A DNA stretch of 64,000 nt from Kordiimonas sediminis (GTDB lineage: Bacteria; Pseudomonadota; Alphaproteobacteria; Sphingomonadales; Kordiimonadaceae). The stretch spans positions 1,585,893 to 1,649,892 of the forward strand of contig NZ_BNCI01000001.1 in assembly GCF_014656395.1 (NCBI RefSeq), written 5' to 3'. This document shows, piece by piece, positions 27,061-35,045 of this stretch. The first letter of the stretch is position 1. Each line of letters begins with the position of its first letter. Position numbers and translations under genes: made by a program. The notes under the pieces were generated by a model. The model was not told the origin of the DNA. It saw only the letters and a program-made list of their open reading frames with translations, and searched no databases.

Positions 27061-27276
27061 AGTAATCGGTCAGCTTTGTCTAGCATTAATTATGGTATAT
27101 TAATAAATATTGATAAAATTAAAGTATACAGTATGAAAATTAATAGTTTTATTTCATTTTTATTTCATTGTGTCTGAATAGTTGTATTAATAGCATGCAT
27201 TCATAAGTCTGGACGGTGGTTTTTAAACACTTTATGGTGGGCATTGTAGGGTTAGTTCAAGAGTAGTGGGGACAAT

Positions 27277-28203
27277 ATGCCAAATGGTCTGGAAGCAATT
27301 GACAGTGCGATTGTCGCGATTGAGCCGGTAACGCAGCTGGGGCTGGCACTTATTCTGATAATCGTGATGTTCAGTGTGGCACTTGGGCTGGGGATTGGGG
27401 ACTTTCGTCTGGTGTCAAAGCGGCCTATGGCTGTTTTTATCGGTGCGGCCGCACAGATGGTTGGCTTGCCTCTGATGACGCTACTATTGATCAAGGTCAT
27501 TCCTCTGCCTGCGTCTGTTGCCCTTGGTATGATCATTGTTGCCAGTTGTCCGGGGGGTAATGTTTCAAACTTTTACACAGTTCTGGCGCGCGGCGATGCC
27601 GCTTACTCGGTGACGTTAACGACCATATCCAGTTTGGCCGGGGTTGTGTGGGTTCCGTTTTCTATTTTATTCTGGTCTTCTTTTCATGCCCCTGTCGAAT
27701 CGCTGGTTGATGCTATCGCGCTGGATAAAGTTACCTTTATCCTGCGGATCGTTGGATTGTTGGGGGTGCCGCTCCTGCTTGGGATGTGGATACGTCATAA
27801 ACGGCCAGACCTCGCCAGAAAGATACAAAAGCATGCAGTGCCCGGTTCGGTTATTTTATTACTGATGGTAATCCTGATTGCGTTATTTGATAATGTCGAG
27901 CTGTTTACAGACTTTGGCCCCTTATTGTTACCTGTAGTCGCGGGACATAACGCCCTGGCCTTTCTCCTTGGATGGGGTGTGGGGTGGGTCTTTGTTGCCT
28001 CGGGCAAAGACAGACGCGCGCTGACTTTTGAAGTCGGCCTGCAGAATGCTGGCTTGGGGTTGTTGATTATTCTAAGCCATTTCGAACATGCTGCGGGCGC
28101 AGCGGTTGTGACAGCAATGTGGAGCATGTGGCATTTTGTAGGCGGTTTCTCAGTATTGGCGCTGTACCGCATACGGGACAAAATTGCAAAACGGCCCGAA
28201 TGA
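27277..28203 (+). CDS. Bile acid:sodium symporter family (SBF/BASS) transporter
   Basis: 308 aa inner-membrane protein with about nine hydrophobic segments. Family motifs include FSVALGLGIGDFRLV (first helix pair), PLPASVALGMIIVASCPGGNVSNFYTVLARGDAAYSVTLTTISS around the sodium sites, and FEVGLQNAGLGLLIIL. BASS members import organic anions such as bile acids, pyruvate, pantoate or related acids with Na+. The substrate here is unknown. ATG follows GGGGA. The class II aldolase gene downstream, 100 bases away, may be a metabolic partner. Confidence 0.9.
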   Translation: MPNGLEAIDSAIVAIEPVTQLGLALILIIVMFSVALGLGIGDFRLVSKRPMAVFIGAAAQMVGLPLMTLLLIKVIPLPASVALGMIIVASCPGGNVSNFYTVLARGDAAYSVTLTTISSLAGVVWVPFSILFWSSFHAPVESLVDAIALDKVTFILRIVGLLGVPLLLGMWIRHKRPDLARKIQKHAVPGSVILLLMVILIALFDNVELFTDFGPLLLPVVAGHNALAFLLGWGVGWVFVASGKDRRALTFEVGLQNAGLGLLIILSHFEHAAGAAVVTAMWSMWHFVGGFSVLALYRIRDKIAKRPE

Positions 28204-28303
28204 CGCGCATATTTGAACCTTCGGTATGTTTGGGCTTGTCAGGCTGGCCAGTCGGTGTTTAAGGTCTTTTATTGAATGTTGTCCAGTGTAGTGGGAGGAT
28301 CAA

Positions 28304-29086
28304 ATGGCAAATGGTGGCCGCTTGGAAATTGAAAGTGTTAAAGACAAAGTCAGCGCGGAAGAATGGAAAATCAGGCAGGATCTTGCAGGATGTTACCGTG
28401 CAGTAGCAGCGTTTGGCTGGGATGATTTGATTTATACGCATTTGACCGCGCGTGTTCCCACGGAAGATGGATCCCATGCATTTCTGATTAATCCCCTTGG
28501 CTTGATGTTTGATGAAATCACTGCATCGAGTCTCGTGAAAATCGATACAGATGGCAATAAGTTGATGGACAGTCCATTTCCGGTAAATGCGGCAGGTTTT
28601 ACTATTCACAGCGCCATTCATACGGCAAACGAGAATGCGGGCTGCGTGATGCATCTCCATACACCATACGGGATTGCTGTCTCTAATTTAAAAGAGGGGC
28701 TTAGCCCAACGTGCCAAAGTGCTATTTTCCCGTGGGCCAAGATTGCATATCATGATTATGAAGGGCTGGCCGTGCGGCCGGATGAAAAGGAACGACTTGT
28801 TGCCAACATGGGTGATAAGGAAGTTCTGATACTGCGGAATCACGGTACACTTACTGTGGGTAGCTCGGTTGGTGAGGCTTTCCAATATATGTATTTTCTG
28901 GAATTTGCCTGCAAGACGCAAATCCTGACAATGAGTGCAGGTGGTGAACGTCATGAGATGGCAGACTGGGCGATGGAGAATACTATCCGCGATATGATGA
29001 AACCAACCGGTGAGCAAGGCATTCAAATGATGTGGTCTGCAATGATGCGCCGGATGGAACGTCTGGACCCAAGTTTTCTGGACTAG
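28304..29086 (+). CDS. Class II aldolase/adducin family protein
   Basis: 260 aa. Zinc-dependent aldolase fold: DDLIYTHLTARVP, a metal-binding HLHTPYG, then LRNHGTLTVGSSVGEAF with the third zinc His. It is longer than fuculose-phosphate aldolase and fits the broad subgroup annotated simply as class II aldolase/adducin. The substrate is not predictable. GGGAGG lies six bases before the ATG. Probably co-transcribed with the SBF transporter and ended by the hairpin at 29130. Confidence 0.88.
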   Translation: MANGGRLEIESVKDKVSAEEWKIRQDLAGCYRAVAAFGWDDLIYTHLTARVPTEDGSHAFLINPLGLMFDEITASSLVKIDTDGNKLMDSPFPVNAAGFTIHSAIHTANENAGCVMHLHTPYGIAVSNLKEGLSPTCQSAIFPWAKIAYHDYEGLAVRPDEKERLVANMGDKEVLILRNHGTLTVGSSVGEAFQYMYFLEFACKTQILTMSAGGERHEMADWAMENTIRDMMKPTGEQGIQMMWSAMMRRMERLDPSFLD

Positions 29087-29129
29087 GGTTTTGAACAGGC
29101 AACAGGGGCTTCATCTGTAAGGTGATATG

Positions 29130-29162
29130 AAAAAGGGACGGGTGATATGCCCGTCCCTTTTT
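29130..29162. terminator. Bidirectional intrinsic terminator
   Basis: AAAAAGGGACGGG/CCCGTCCCTTTTT, a 13-bp stem with a 7-base loop and A/T tracts on both sides. It separates the rightward aldolase gene from the leftward dgcN-dgcA genes. Confidence 0.9.
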
Positions 29163-29190
29163 CATTGTGGGTCGGTGATCTGTTTGAGAA

Positions 29191-30159
29191 CTATCCCCAC
29201 AGTGCGGGTGGGAATGTCGCAATTCTATTGTCGGTAAAGCTTAGACCATCCGGGCGATCTTTCTGAAGCAGCAGAGGGCCATCCAGATCAACAATGCTGG
29301 CATCGCCCGCTAGTAACAGGGCAGGGGCCATGGCAAGGGAAGTGCCGACCATACAGCCGACCATGATATCAAGCCCCGCTTCTCTGGCCGCTTCTTTGAG
29401 TGCTAACGCTTCAGTCAGTCCGCCGGTTTTGTCCAGCTTGATATTAATCATGTCATACTTGCCGACTATGTCAGACAGACTTGCCGTGTCATGACAGCTT
29501 TCATCTGCGATGATCGGGATGGGGCGCGCTAATGTCTTCAGGGCCTCGTCATTACCTGCGGGCATTGGCTGTTCTATTGCCTCAATACGCAGTTTTTCCA
29601 GTGCCGGGACAAATGATCTATAGTGGTCAGCATTCCAGCCTTCGTTTGCATCAACAATGATCCGGGCGTTTGGTGCGCCTTTTCGAACTGCCTCAACCCG
29701 CTCAAGATCGCCGTCTCCGGCTAATTTGAGTTTTAAAAGCGGCATATGCTGGCATTCAAGCGCTTTGGCATGCATGTTGGCTGGTGTGTCAACGGACAGG
29801 GTGTAGGCAGTAATGATATTGTCAGGGGCGCTAATGCCGACCATATTCCAGACACGTTTTCCTGCTTGTTTCGCTTTCCAGTCCCAGACGGCACAGTCAA
29901 CGGCGTTGCGTGCGGCGCCTGCCTTCAAGGCTTCGCCAACCAGGCATGGATCTGCGCTTATCTTTATCGCAGCAGCATCAATTTCAGCAATTACGCTGTC
30001 TATGCTTTCACCGTACCGGGCATAGGGAACGCATTCTCCGCGTCCCGATATGCCGTCTTTGGTAAAGGTGGCGACGACAACATCTGCGGCCGTTTTTGAC
30101 CCGCGTGAGATCGTAAAGGTGCCAGCAATGGGCCAGCTTTCGTGTGCGGCGATTAGCAT
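29191..30159 (-). CDS. dgcA: N-acetyl-D-glutamate racemase-type enolase superfamily protein (DgcA; dipeptide epimerase family)
   Basis: 322 aa enolase-superfamily member of the muconate-lactonizing/Ala-Glu epimerase branch. The catalytic residues of that branch are visible: a lysine pair in LLKLKLAG, Asp in VDANEGWN, Glu in EQPMP, Asp/Glu in IADESC and Lys in INIKLDKTGG. Alone it would be called L-Ala-D/L-Glu epimerase. Its 7-base overlap with a DUF1611 gene points instead to the DgcN-DgcA D-glutamate pathway, in which DgcA interconverts N-acetyl-D- and N-acetyl-L-glutamate. The assignment rests on that context. Confidence 0.85.
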   Translation of the reverse strand: MLIAAHESWPIAGTFTISRGSKTAADVVVATFTKDGISGRGECVPYARYGESIDSVIAEIDAAAIKISADPCLVGEALKAGAARNAVDCAVWDWKAKQAGKRVWNMVGISAPDNIITAYTLSVDTPANMHAKALECQHMPLLKLKLAGDGDLERVEAVRKGAPNARIIVDANEGWNADHYRSFVPALEKLRIEAIEQPMPAGNDEALKTLARPIPIIADESCHDTASLSDIVGKYDMINIKLDKTGGLTEALALKEAAREAGLDIMVGCMVGTSLAMAPALLLAGDASIVDLDGPLLLQKDRPDGLSFTDNRIATFPPALWG

Positions 30160-31157
30160 GATGCAAGGGCATCCACGAGTGCGTCAACTCCCGTGCGGAC
30201 TGGGTCAACTGCAGGCAAGCCAAACTGGTCGCTTAATTCCTGTAGATAGGTTGTTGCTTCTGCTTCACTGAGCGCAGAGGTATTGACAGCAAGCCCAATG
30301 AACTTGGCATTCGGGTTGGTCAAACGTGCGCAGCGCAGATTCAGATCCATACAGTCTTCGATAGAAGGCAGAGGATAGTCGACACCGCGCATGGTTTTGC
30401 GGGTCGGCTCATGACACATGATCAAAGCATCAGCTTGGGCACCGTGCAGTAGCCCCATGGAAACGCCCGCGAATGAAGGGTGGAACAGGGATCCTTGTCC
30501 TTCGATCAGGTCCCAGTGATCCGGATCGTTCGCCGGGGCAATCTGTTCCACTGCGCCGGAAATGAAATCAGACACGACGGCATCAACAGAAACACCGCTT
30601 CCCGCGATAAAGATGCCGGTCTGACCGGTAGCCCGAAAGGTGGCTTTCATGCCTCTTGCCAGCATGGCGCATTCCATCGCGAGTGTTGCGTACATTTTAC
30701 CAACGGAGCAATCTGTTCCCACCGCAAGTACACGCTTGCCTGACCGTTTTTCACCACTGCCGCATTCAAAAGTGCCATCAGCATGCCTGACATCAAACAG
30801 ATCAAGGCCCTTATCGGCTGCTTTTTTACTGACATCTGCAATCTGTGTTAAGCGGGCGTGCAGGCCGGATGCTACGTGATATCCGATGTCCAGTGCTTCC
30901 ATGATACAGTCGTGCCACTCTGCGGAAATCTTGCCGCCACGAGTTGCAACACCGATGACAAGTGTGCGCGCGCCCTTGTCCCATGCTTCCTGAAGTGTCA
31001 TGTCTTGCAGGCCAAGGGTAGCCTTACAGTCCCAAAGACGCAGTTGACCTACACATTTTTCTGGTCGCCAGTCTTTAATCCCTTGCGCAGTTTTGGCCGC
31101 GAGTTGATCTTTGGCGTCGCCCAGAAACAGTAAGTAAGGTGCCTGCAAATTAATCAT
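30153..31157 (-). CDS. dgcN: D-glutamate N-acetyltransferase DgcN (DUF1611)
   Basis: 334 aa DUF1611 protein: an N-terminal Rossmann-like part (LFLGDAKDQLAAKTAQGI, GVATRGGKI) and a C-terminal NTPase-like part with a P-loop-like GTDCSVGK (about 147-154), then SLFHPSFAGVSMGLLHGAQADALIMCHEP. DUF1611 members paired with an enolase-family racemase have been characterised in marine bacteria as DgcN, acetylating D-glutamate before DgcA epimerises it. AAGAGG precedes the ATG. First gene of the leftward pair; peptidoglycan-derived D-Glu is the likely substrate. Confidence 0.85.
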   Translation of the reverse strand: MINLQAPYLLFLGDAKDQLAAKTAQGIKDWRPEKCVGQLRLWDCKATLGLQDMTLQEAWDKGARTLVIGVATRGGKISAEWHDCIMEALDIGYHVASGLHARLTQIADVSKKAADKGLDLFDVRHADGTFECGSGEKRSGKRVLAVGTDCSVGKMYATLAMECAMLARGMKATFRATGQTGIFIAGSGVSVDAVVSDFISGAVEQIAPANDPDHWDLIEGQGSLFHPSFAGVSMGLLHGAQADALIMCHEPTRKTMRGVDYPLPSIEDCMDLNLRCARLTNPNAKFIGLAVNTSALSEAEATTYLQELSDQFGLPAVDPVRTGVDALVDALASC

Positions 31158-31430
31158 GATAGCCTCTTTTCAAAGAAAAATATTCAGTAATGAATTGCCA
31201 GATATTTACCGGGATCAACAAACCAAAGCCAGTTATTATTATGGATATTAACGTTTCGATAGTCTGCATTTATGGGGGCAGGTGCGCTATTCCAAGTACA
31301 GATAACTTTCATATAAACTGAACTGTGAATTTTTACAAAATCAATCAAGTATAATGTGTATAAATGTTTATTCTTGACTTTATATTTACAGTAATGGGAC
31401 AGTATAGGTGCTACTTTTCAGGGGGGATGT

Positions 31431-31934
31431 ATGCAGCAGACTAGGCAGTATATTGAAACGCTTGCAGCTAACACTGTACCAGGTCCGATGCTTTTGCAGT
31501 CTATTTGCAAGGATGCAGCCACAAATCTGCAGGTAGACTTGGTCAGTGTCTGGTTTTTTTCCGAAACATACGACCGTATTACCTGTGCCTGTCGATATGA
31601 TGTTTTGGCGGACACGGTGACGTCTGGCGGTACGTTGGGCCGCGCGGCGCACCCTGTTTATTTTCAGCATTTGCTATCGGAAACACGCTTGATAGCACCG
31701 GACGTAGAGAAGCGTTCCTACACAGTTGAATTGTTGGATACATACTTTAGGCCGAATAAAATCAAATCTCTCCTGGATTATATATTGGTGCATAATAGTG
31801 AGCCGATAGGGGTTATTTGCTGTGAAAATCGCAGAACAACCCGCGACTGGAGAGAAGAAGATGTGCGGTATCTGAATATGCTCGGTACGATGGCTGCGGC
31901 GGCGCTGTTCCAGTCTCGGTCAGAGTTTCTGTAA
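31431..31934 (+). CDS. Stand-alone GAF domain protein
   Basis: 167 aa, almost wholly one GAF domain: ESIC-type opening LLQSICKDAATNLQVDLVSVWFFSE, then SGGTLGRAAHPVYFQHLLSETRLIAPDV, SLLDYILVHNSEPIGVICCENRRTTRDWREEDVRYLNMLG and a terminal helix. There is no output domain, so it may bind a small molecule and act on a partner. GGGGGG is only four bases before the ATG. Its 270-base divergent spacer with dgcN is A+T-rich. No operon partner is obvious. Confidence 0.85.
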   Translation: MQQTRQYIETLAANTVPGPMLLQSICKDAATNLQVDLVSVWFFSETYDRITCACRYDVLADTVTSGGTLGRAAHPVYFQHLLSETRLIAPDVEKRSYTVELLDTYFRPNKIKSLLDYILVHNSEPIGVICCENRRTTRDWREEDVRYLNMLGTMAAAALFQSRSEFL

Positions 31935-32095
31935 GTTCCTCCGCAAATTTAGTAGTTAAACCATCTAGACTGGTTGCCGTAGTAGGATGGCATAAAGCTA
32001 AAGTGTGACGCGCCAGGATACACTTACGAAATCCATTTTTAATTCAGGTATATTTAACGCTATAAAGACGGTACCGTATCAGCCTGGACGACCTT

Positions 32096-32131
32096 TTATA
32101 TGCAAACACCTTCTTATATGCAAACACCTTC
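32096..32131 (+). repeat. 18-bp perfect tandem duplication over a start codon
   Basis: TTATATGCAAACACCTTC occurs twice in a row, each copy containing an ATG in the same frame. It gives the methyltransferase gene two equivalent starts (32100 and 32118) and a six-residue repeat MQTPSY/MQTPSR. Confidence 0.9.
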
Positions 32132-32774
32132 CCGACCCGTACTTTCAAACCAAGCAGATATTCATGAAAGTCTGGACAAGACTGTCTTGCGGCATTTGAC
32201 CTCTGAGAACCTGCGACCCATCGCTGATCACTCCCTGAAGGCGTTTGACCAAGCTATTGGTTTCCTACAAACGGCTCCCGAAAGGCCGTGGATATTGGAT
32301 GCCTGCTGCGGTGTTGGGGATAGTACACGTGCGTTGGCGCGGCAATTCCCTGATCATCTTGTTTTGGGGGTGGATAAATCTATCAAGCGTTTGCAAACGG
32401 AAAGGCAAGACCCTGAGCCAGGCAATATGTTGCTGCTGCGAACTGACCTGAATGACTTTTATCGCTTGGCTGCCTCTCATGGCTTGCGGCCGGACAGACA
32501 CTATATCTTATACCCAAACCCCTGGCCCAAGGCTGCGCACCTAAAACGCAGATGGCACGGGGCACCGGTCTTCCCTGCGATTGTTGCTGTTGGCGGGATT
32601 ATGGAGTTACGCTCCAACTGGGATGTTTATTTGCGTGAATTTGCCCGCGCTTTGGAACTGGCTGATGTCAAATCAGTGATCGAACCATATGAAGCGACCG
32701 ACCCGATCACCCCTTTTGAGCGAAAATACCGTGATAGCGGTCAGCCGCTATGGCGACTGAAAGTCCACCCTTAA
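32100..32774 (+). CDS. TrmB-like SAM-dependent methyltransferase
   Basis: 224 aa. A Rossmann methyltransferase with motif I LDACCGVGDSTRALA and an acidic loop LGVDKSIKRL. It then has YPNPWPKAAHLKRRW, the counterpart of the DPWPKKRHHKRR signature of tRNA (guanine-46-N7)-methyltransferase, and LRSNWDVYLREF, matching the TDW.Y motif. Several TrmB positions are changed (NPWPK for DPWPK), so it is a divergent branch and may act on another RNA. No Shine-Dalgarno precedes either candidate ATG. Confidence 0.75.
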   Translation: MQTPSYMQTPSRPVLSNQADIHESLDKTVLRHLTSENLRPIADHSLKAFDQAIGFLQTAPERPWILDACCGVGDSTRALARQFPDHLVLGVDKSIKRLQTERQDPEPGNMLLLRTDLNDFYRLAASHGLRPDRHYILYPNPWPKAAHLKRRWHGAPVFPAIVAVGGIMELRSNWDVYLREFARALELADVKSVIEPYEATDPITPFERKYRDSGQPLWRLKVHP

Positions 32775-32824
32775 GCAGCGTTTTGCGATTGCCTCAAAGG
32801 GTGGTATTCGCGCGGGCACACTGG

Positions 32825-33364
32825 TTAAAAAGGCGGCGTGCAGGCGCTGATCAGGCAGCATTCCTCATCACCAATGGTTCGAAATCTGTGGGGTAGGGTG
32901 CTGTCAAAATAGTAGCCGTCCCCGGGGCCAAGGATACGACGTTCATCCCCGACGGTCACTTCCATTCTGCCGCTGATGATAATGCCAGCTTCCTCGCCGG
33001 GATGGGACAGGGCCGCCGCACCAGAGGACGTGCCAGGTGCGGATACTTCCTTGATCATCTGTAGCATCCGTCCTTTGCTTGATTTACCCATTTGTAGATA
33101 CTGCACTTTGCCAGTGCCGATATTGACAAAATCTTCTTTGGCGAAAAAGTAAGTGGCAGGCTCAGATGTTTCATCAGCAAAGAACTCAGCAATTGAGATA
33201 TCCAGACCATCAAGAATGCGCCGCAACAGTCCAACAGAGGGATCGCTTTGACTTTTCTCCAGAACCGAGATGGTGCCATTGCTAACCCCGGAAATTTTCG
33301 CTAACTCCCGCTGTGACATGCCTCTGCTTTGTCGAATCTTTCGTATCTGTCTGCCGACATCCAT
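32825..33364 (-). CDS. XRE-cupin transcriptional regulator (PuuR-like)
   Basis: 179 aa: an N-terminal Cro/C1 helix-turn-helix (about 6-60, MSQRELAKISGVSNGTISVLEKSQSDPS) and a C-terminal cupin (about 105-175, SHPGEEAGIIISGRMEVTVGDERRILGPGDGYYFDSTLPHRF). This architecture is typical of PuuR-type repressors of amine and amino-acid catabolism. It is divergent from a class III aminotransferase, which it probably controls. An 18-bp palindrome 20 bases before its own ATG suggests autoregulation. AGGG precedes the ATG. Confidence 0.9.
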   Translation of the reverse strand: MDVGRQIRKIRQSRGMSQRELAKISGVSNGTISVLEKSQSDPSVGLLRRILDGLDISIAEFFADETSEPATYFFAKEDFVNIGTGKVQYLQMGKSSKGRMLQMIKEVSAPGTSSGAAALSHPGEEAGIIISGRMEVTVGDERRILGPGDGYYFDSTLPHRFRTIGDEECCLISACTPPF

Positions 33365-33383
33365 GGTTGCTGCCCTGTTTTTA

Positions 33384-33401
33384 TGTTTAAAATATTAAAC
33401 A
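33384..33401. promoter_or_regulatory. Probable operator of the XRE-cupin regulator
   Basis: Perfect inverted repeat TGTTTAA-AATA-TTAAACA in the 164-base divergent spacer between the regulator and the aminotransferase, 20 bases upstream of the regulator start. A partial match to one arm (ATGTTTGA) occurs near 33511, just before the aminotransferase. Confidence 0.6.
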
Positions 33402-33528
33402 GAATAAGAAAAAGAATATGCTTTTTCAATATGTTGTCGCCAAAGATAAAGCACTTGTAAAAAAGTCATTAAAAACAGATACTTGTGAAAGTGATAAAAT
33501 TTAGGGACTTTATGTTTGAGGGTGTGAA

Positions 33529-34857
33529 ATGACTGATATGTCAAAAATGAACAACAGATTGGATGCCTTTTGGATGCCGTTTACGCCGAATGCTGCGTTT
33601 AAGGCCAATCCGCGACTGATGCAATTTGCCAGTGGCTTTTATTATACGACAACAGAAGGGCGACAGATTCTGGATGGTTTTTCTGGTCTTTGGTGTTCTG
33701 GTATTGGGCATGGTCATCCAAAGATCACTGAGGCAATCCAGAAGCAGGCGGCTGAGATGGATTATAGCTCCCCGTTTAATTTTGGGCATCCCAAAGCCTT
33801 CGAGCTTGCTGAAGTAATCGCAAACCAGTTCCCCGGTGATCTGGATCATGTTTTCTTCACCAATTCCGGGTCTGAGTCTGTGGATACTGCCCTGAAAATG
33901 GCTATCGGGTATCACCGGATGCGGGGCGAAGGTTCAAGAACCCGGCTGATTGGTCGCGTGAACGGCTATCACGGCGTTGGATTTGGTGGAATATCTGTGG
34001 GCGGCATGGTGAATAACCGGAAGTTCTTTGGCAGTTTGCTTCCAGGAACAGACCATATGCCATTCCCGTATGACCCTACTGTCAGTGCCTTCACACGCGG
34101 TGAGCCAACAGAAGATCCAATGAAATATTTGGCTGAGCTGGAGACAATGATAACCCTGCACGATCCGAGTACCATTGCGGCTGTTATCGTGGAGCCAGTG
34201 GTTGGGTCAGCTGGAATGTTCGTGCCGCCTAAAGGCTATTTGAAGCGTCTTCGGGACATTACGAAAAAGCATGGTATTTTGTTGATTTGTGATGAAGTCA
34301 TCACCGGGTTTGGACGTCTTGGAACCCCGAACGCTGCTACCTATTTTGGTGTTGAGCCTGATATCATTACTTTGGCCAAGGGTATTAACAATGCCGCAGT
34401 CCCGATGGGAGCGGTCGTTGCAGGTAAGCATGTTTACGATGCCTTTATCAATGGAACGCAGGCAGGCGTGGAGTTTTTCCACGGCTATACCTATTCCGCG
34501 CATCCTTTGGCTGTTGCATCTGGCCTTGCAGCACAAGCCGTCTATAAAGAAGAAGGTGTCTATGAAAATGTGCAGGCCAAAGCAGCATATTTTGAAGAGG
34601 CAGTACACAGCCTGAAGGGGGAGCCCTTCGTAGAGGATGTCAGAAACATCGGTTTCGCTGCTGGTTTGACGATTACGCAGGACGGGGACAAGATCGGTGC
34701 CCGTGCGGCGGCAGTCTTCCAGGCTACTTACGATAATGGGGTTATGGTTCGGGCAAACGGCAATACCATTGCTATCGCACCGATACTGACGTCCACAGAG
34801 GTTGAAATTGACCGCATTGTTGATGCTGTGAAGAAGGCGGTTAATACCGTTTCCTAG
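33529..34857 (+). CDS. Class III omega-amino acid:pyruvate-type aminotransferase
   Basis: 442 aa PLP enzyme. The catalytic lysine is Lys284 in TLAKGINNAAVPMGAV and the PLP-nitrogen Asp255 lies in LLICDEVITGFGR. Other family blocks are GFSGLWCSGIGHGHP, FTNSGSESVDTALKMA and GYTYSAHPLA. The overall pattern fits beta-alanine/omega-amino-acid or putrescine/spermidine:pyruvate aminotransferases; the exact donor is unknown. GAGGG precedes the ATG. Control by the divergent PuuR-like regulator supports amine or omega-amino-acid catabolism. A terminator follows at 34924. Confidence 0.92.
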   Translation: MTDMSKMNNRLDAFWMPFTPNAAFKANPRLMQFASGFYYTTTEGRQILDGFSGLWCSGIGHGHPKITEAIQKQAAEMDYSSPFNFGHPKAFELAEVIANQFPGDLDHVFFTNSGSESVDTALKMAIGYHRMRGEGSRTRLIGRVNGYHGVGFGGISVGGMVNNRKFFGSLLPGTDHMPFPYDPTVSAFTRGEPTEDPMKYLAELETMITLHDPSTIAAVIVEPVVGSAGMFVPPKGYLKRLRDITKKHGILLICDEVITGFGRLGTPNAATYFGVEPDIITLAKGINNAAVPMGAVVAGKHVYDAFINGTQAGVEFFHGYTYSAHPLAVASGLAAQAVYKEEGVYENVQAKAAYFEEAVHSLKGEPFVEDVRNIGFAAGLTITQDGDKIGARAAAVFQATYDNGVMVRANGNTIAIAPILTSTEVEIDRIVDAVKKAVNTVS

Positions 34858-34923
34858 TGTTTCTGCTGCTAGGTAGTTGGTTGAGAGTATCAGCAGCAAA
34901 ACTAAGACTTTTAAATATAGTGA

Positions 34924-34956
34924 AGCCGGTATCCTTCAGGATGCCGGTTTTTGTTT
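34924..34956 (+). terminator. Intrinsic terminator of the aminotransferase gene
   Basis: AGCCGGTATCC-TTCA-GGATGCCGGTT (11 bp with two G-U pairs) followed by TTTTTGTTT. Confidence 0.85.
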
Positions 34957-35045
34957 GTAAAGACGGGTAAAATAGAGAGAATTTTCTCTTCTCATTTGCC
35001 ACTCGTTAACTAAAAATATGCTAATCCATCAGGACTGGGAACAAA

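Larger units (their letters stand above)
26767..27276. other. 510-base non-coding region between ubiX and the SBF transporter
   Basis: Divergent control region. The ubiX-proximal half holds two strong hairpins, the nearer with a minus-strand T-tract. The distal half (27061-27200) is very A+T-rich and contains a tandem 11-bp repeat (TTTTATTTCAT twice, 27147-27168). No convincing protein gene is seen. A 51-codon minus-strand frame through the hairpins lacks a ribosome site. Confidence 0.7.

Noticed and set aside
31374-31408. TTGACT and TATAGG upstream of the GAF gene as a promoter
   Set aside because: The spacing is 23 bases, too long for a sigma70 promoter.
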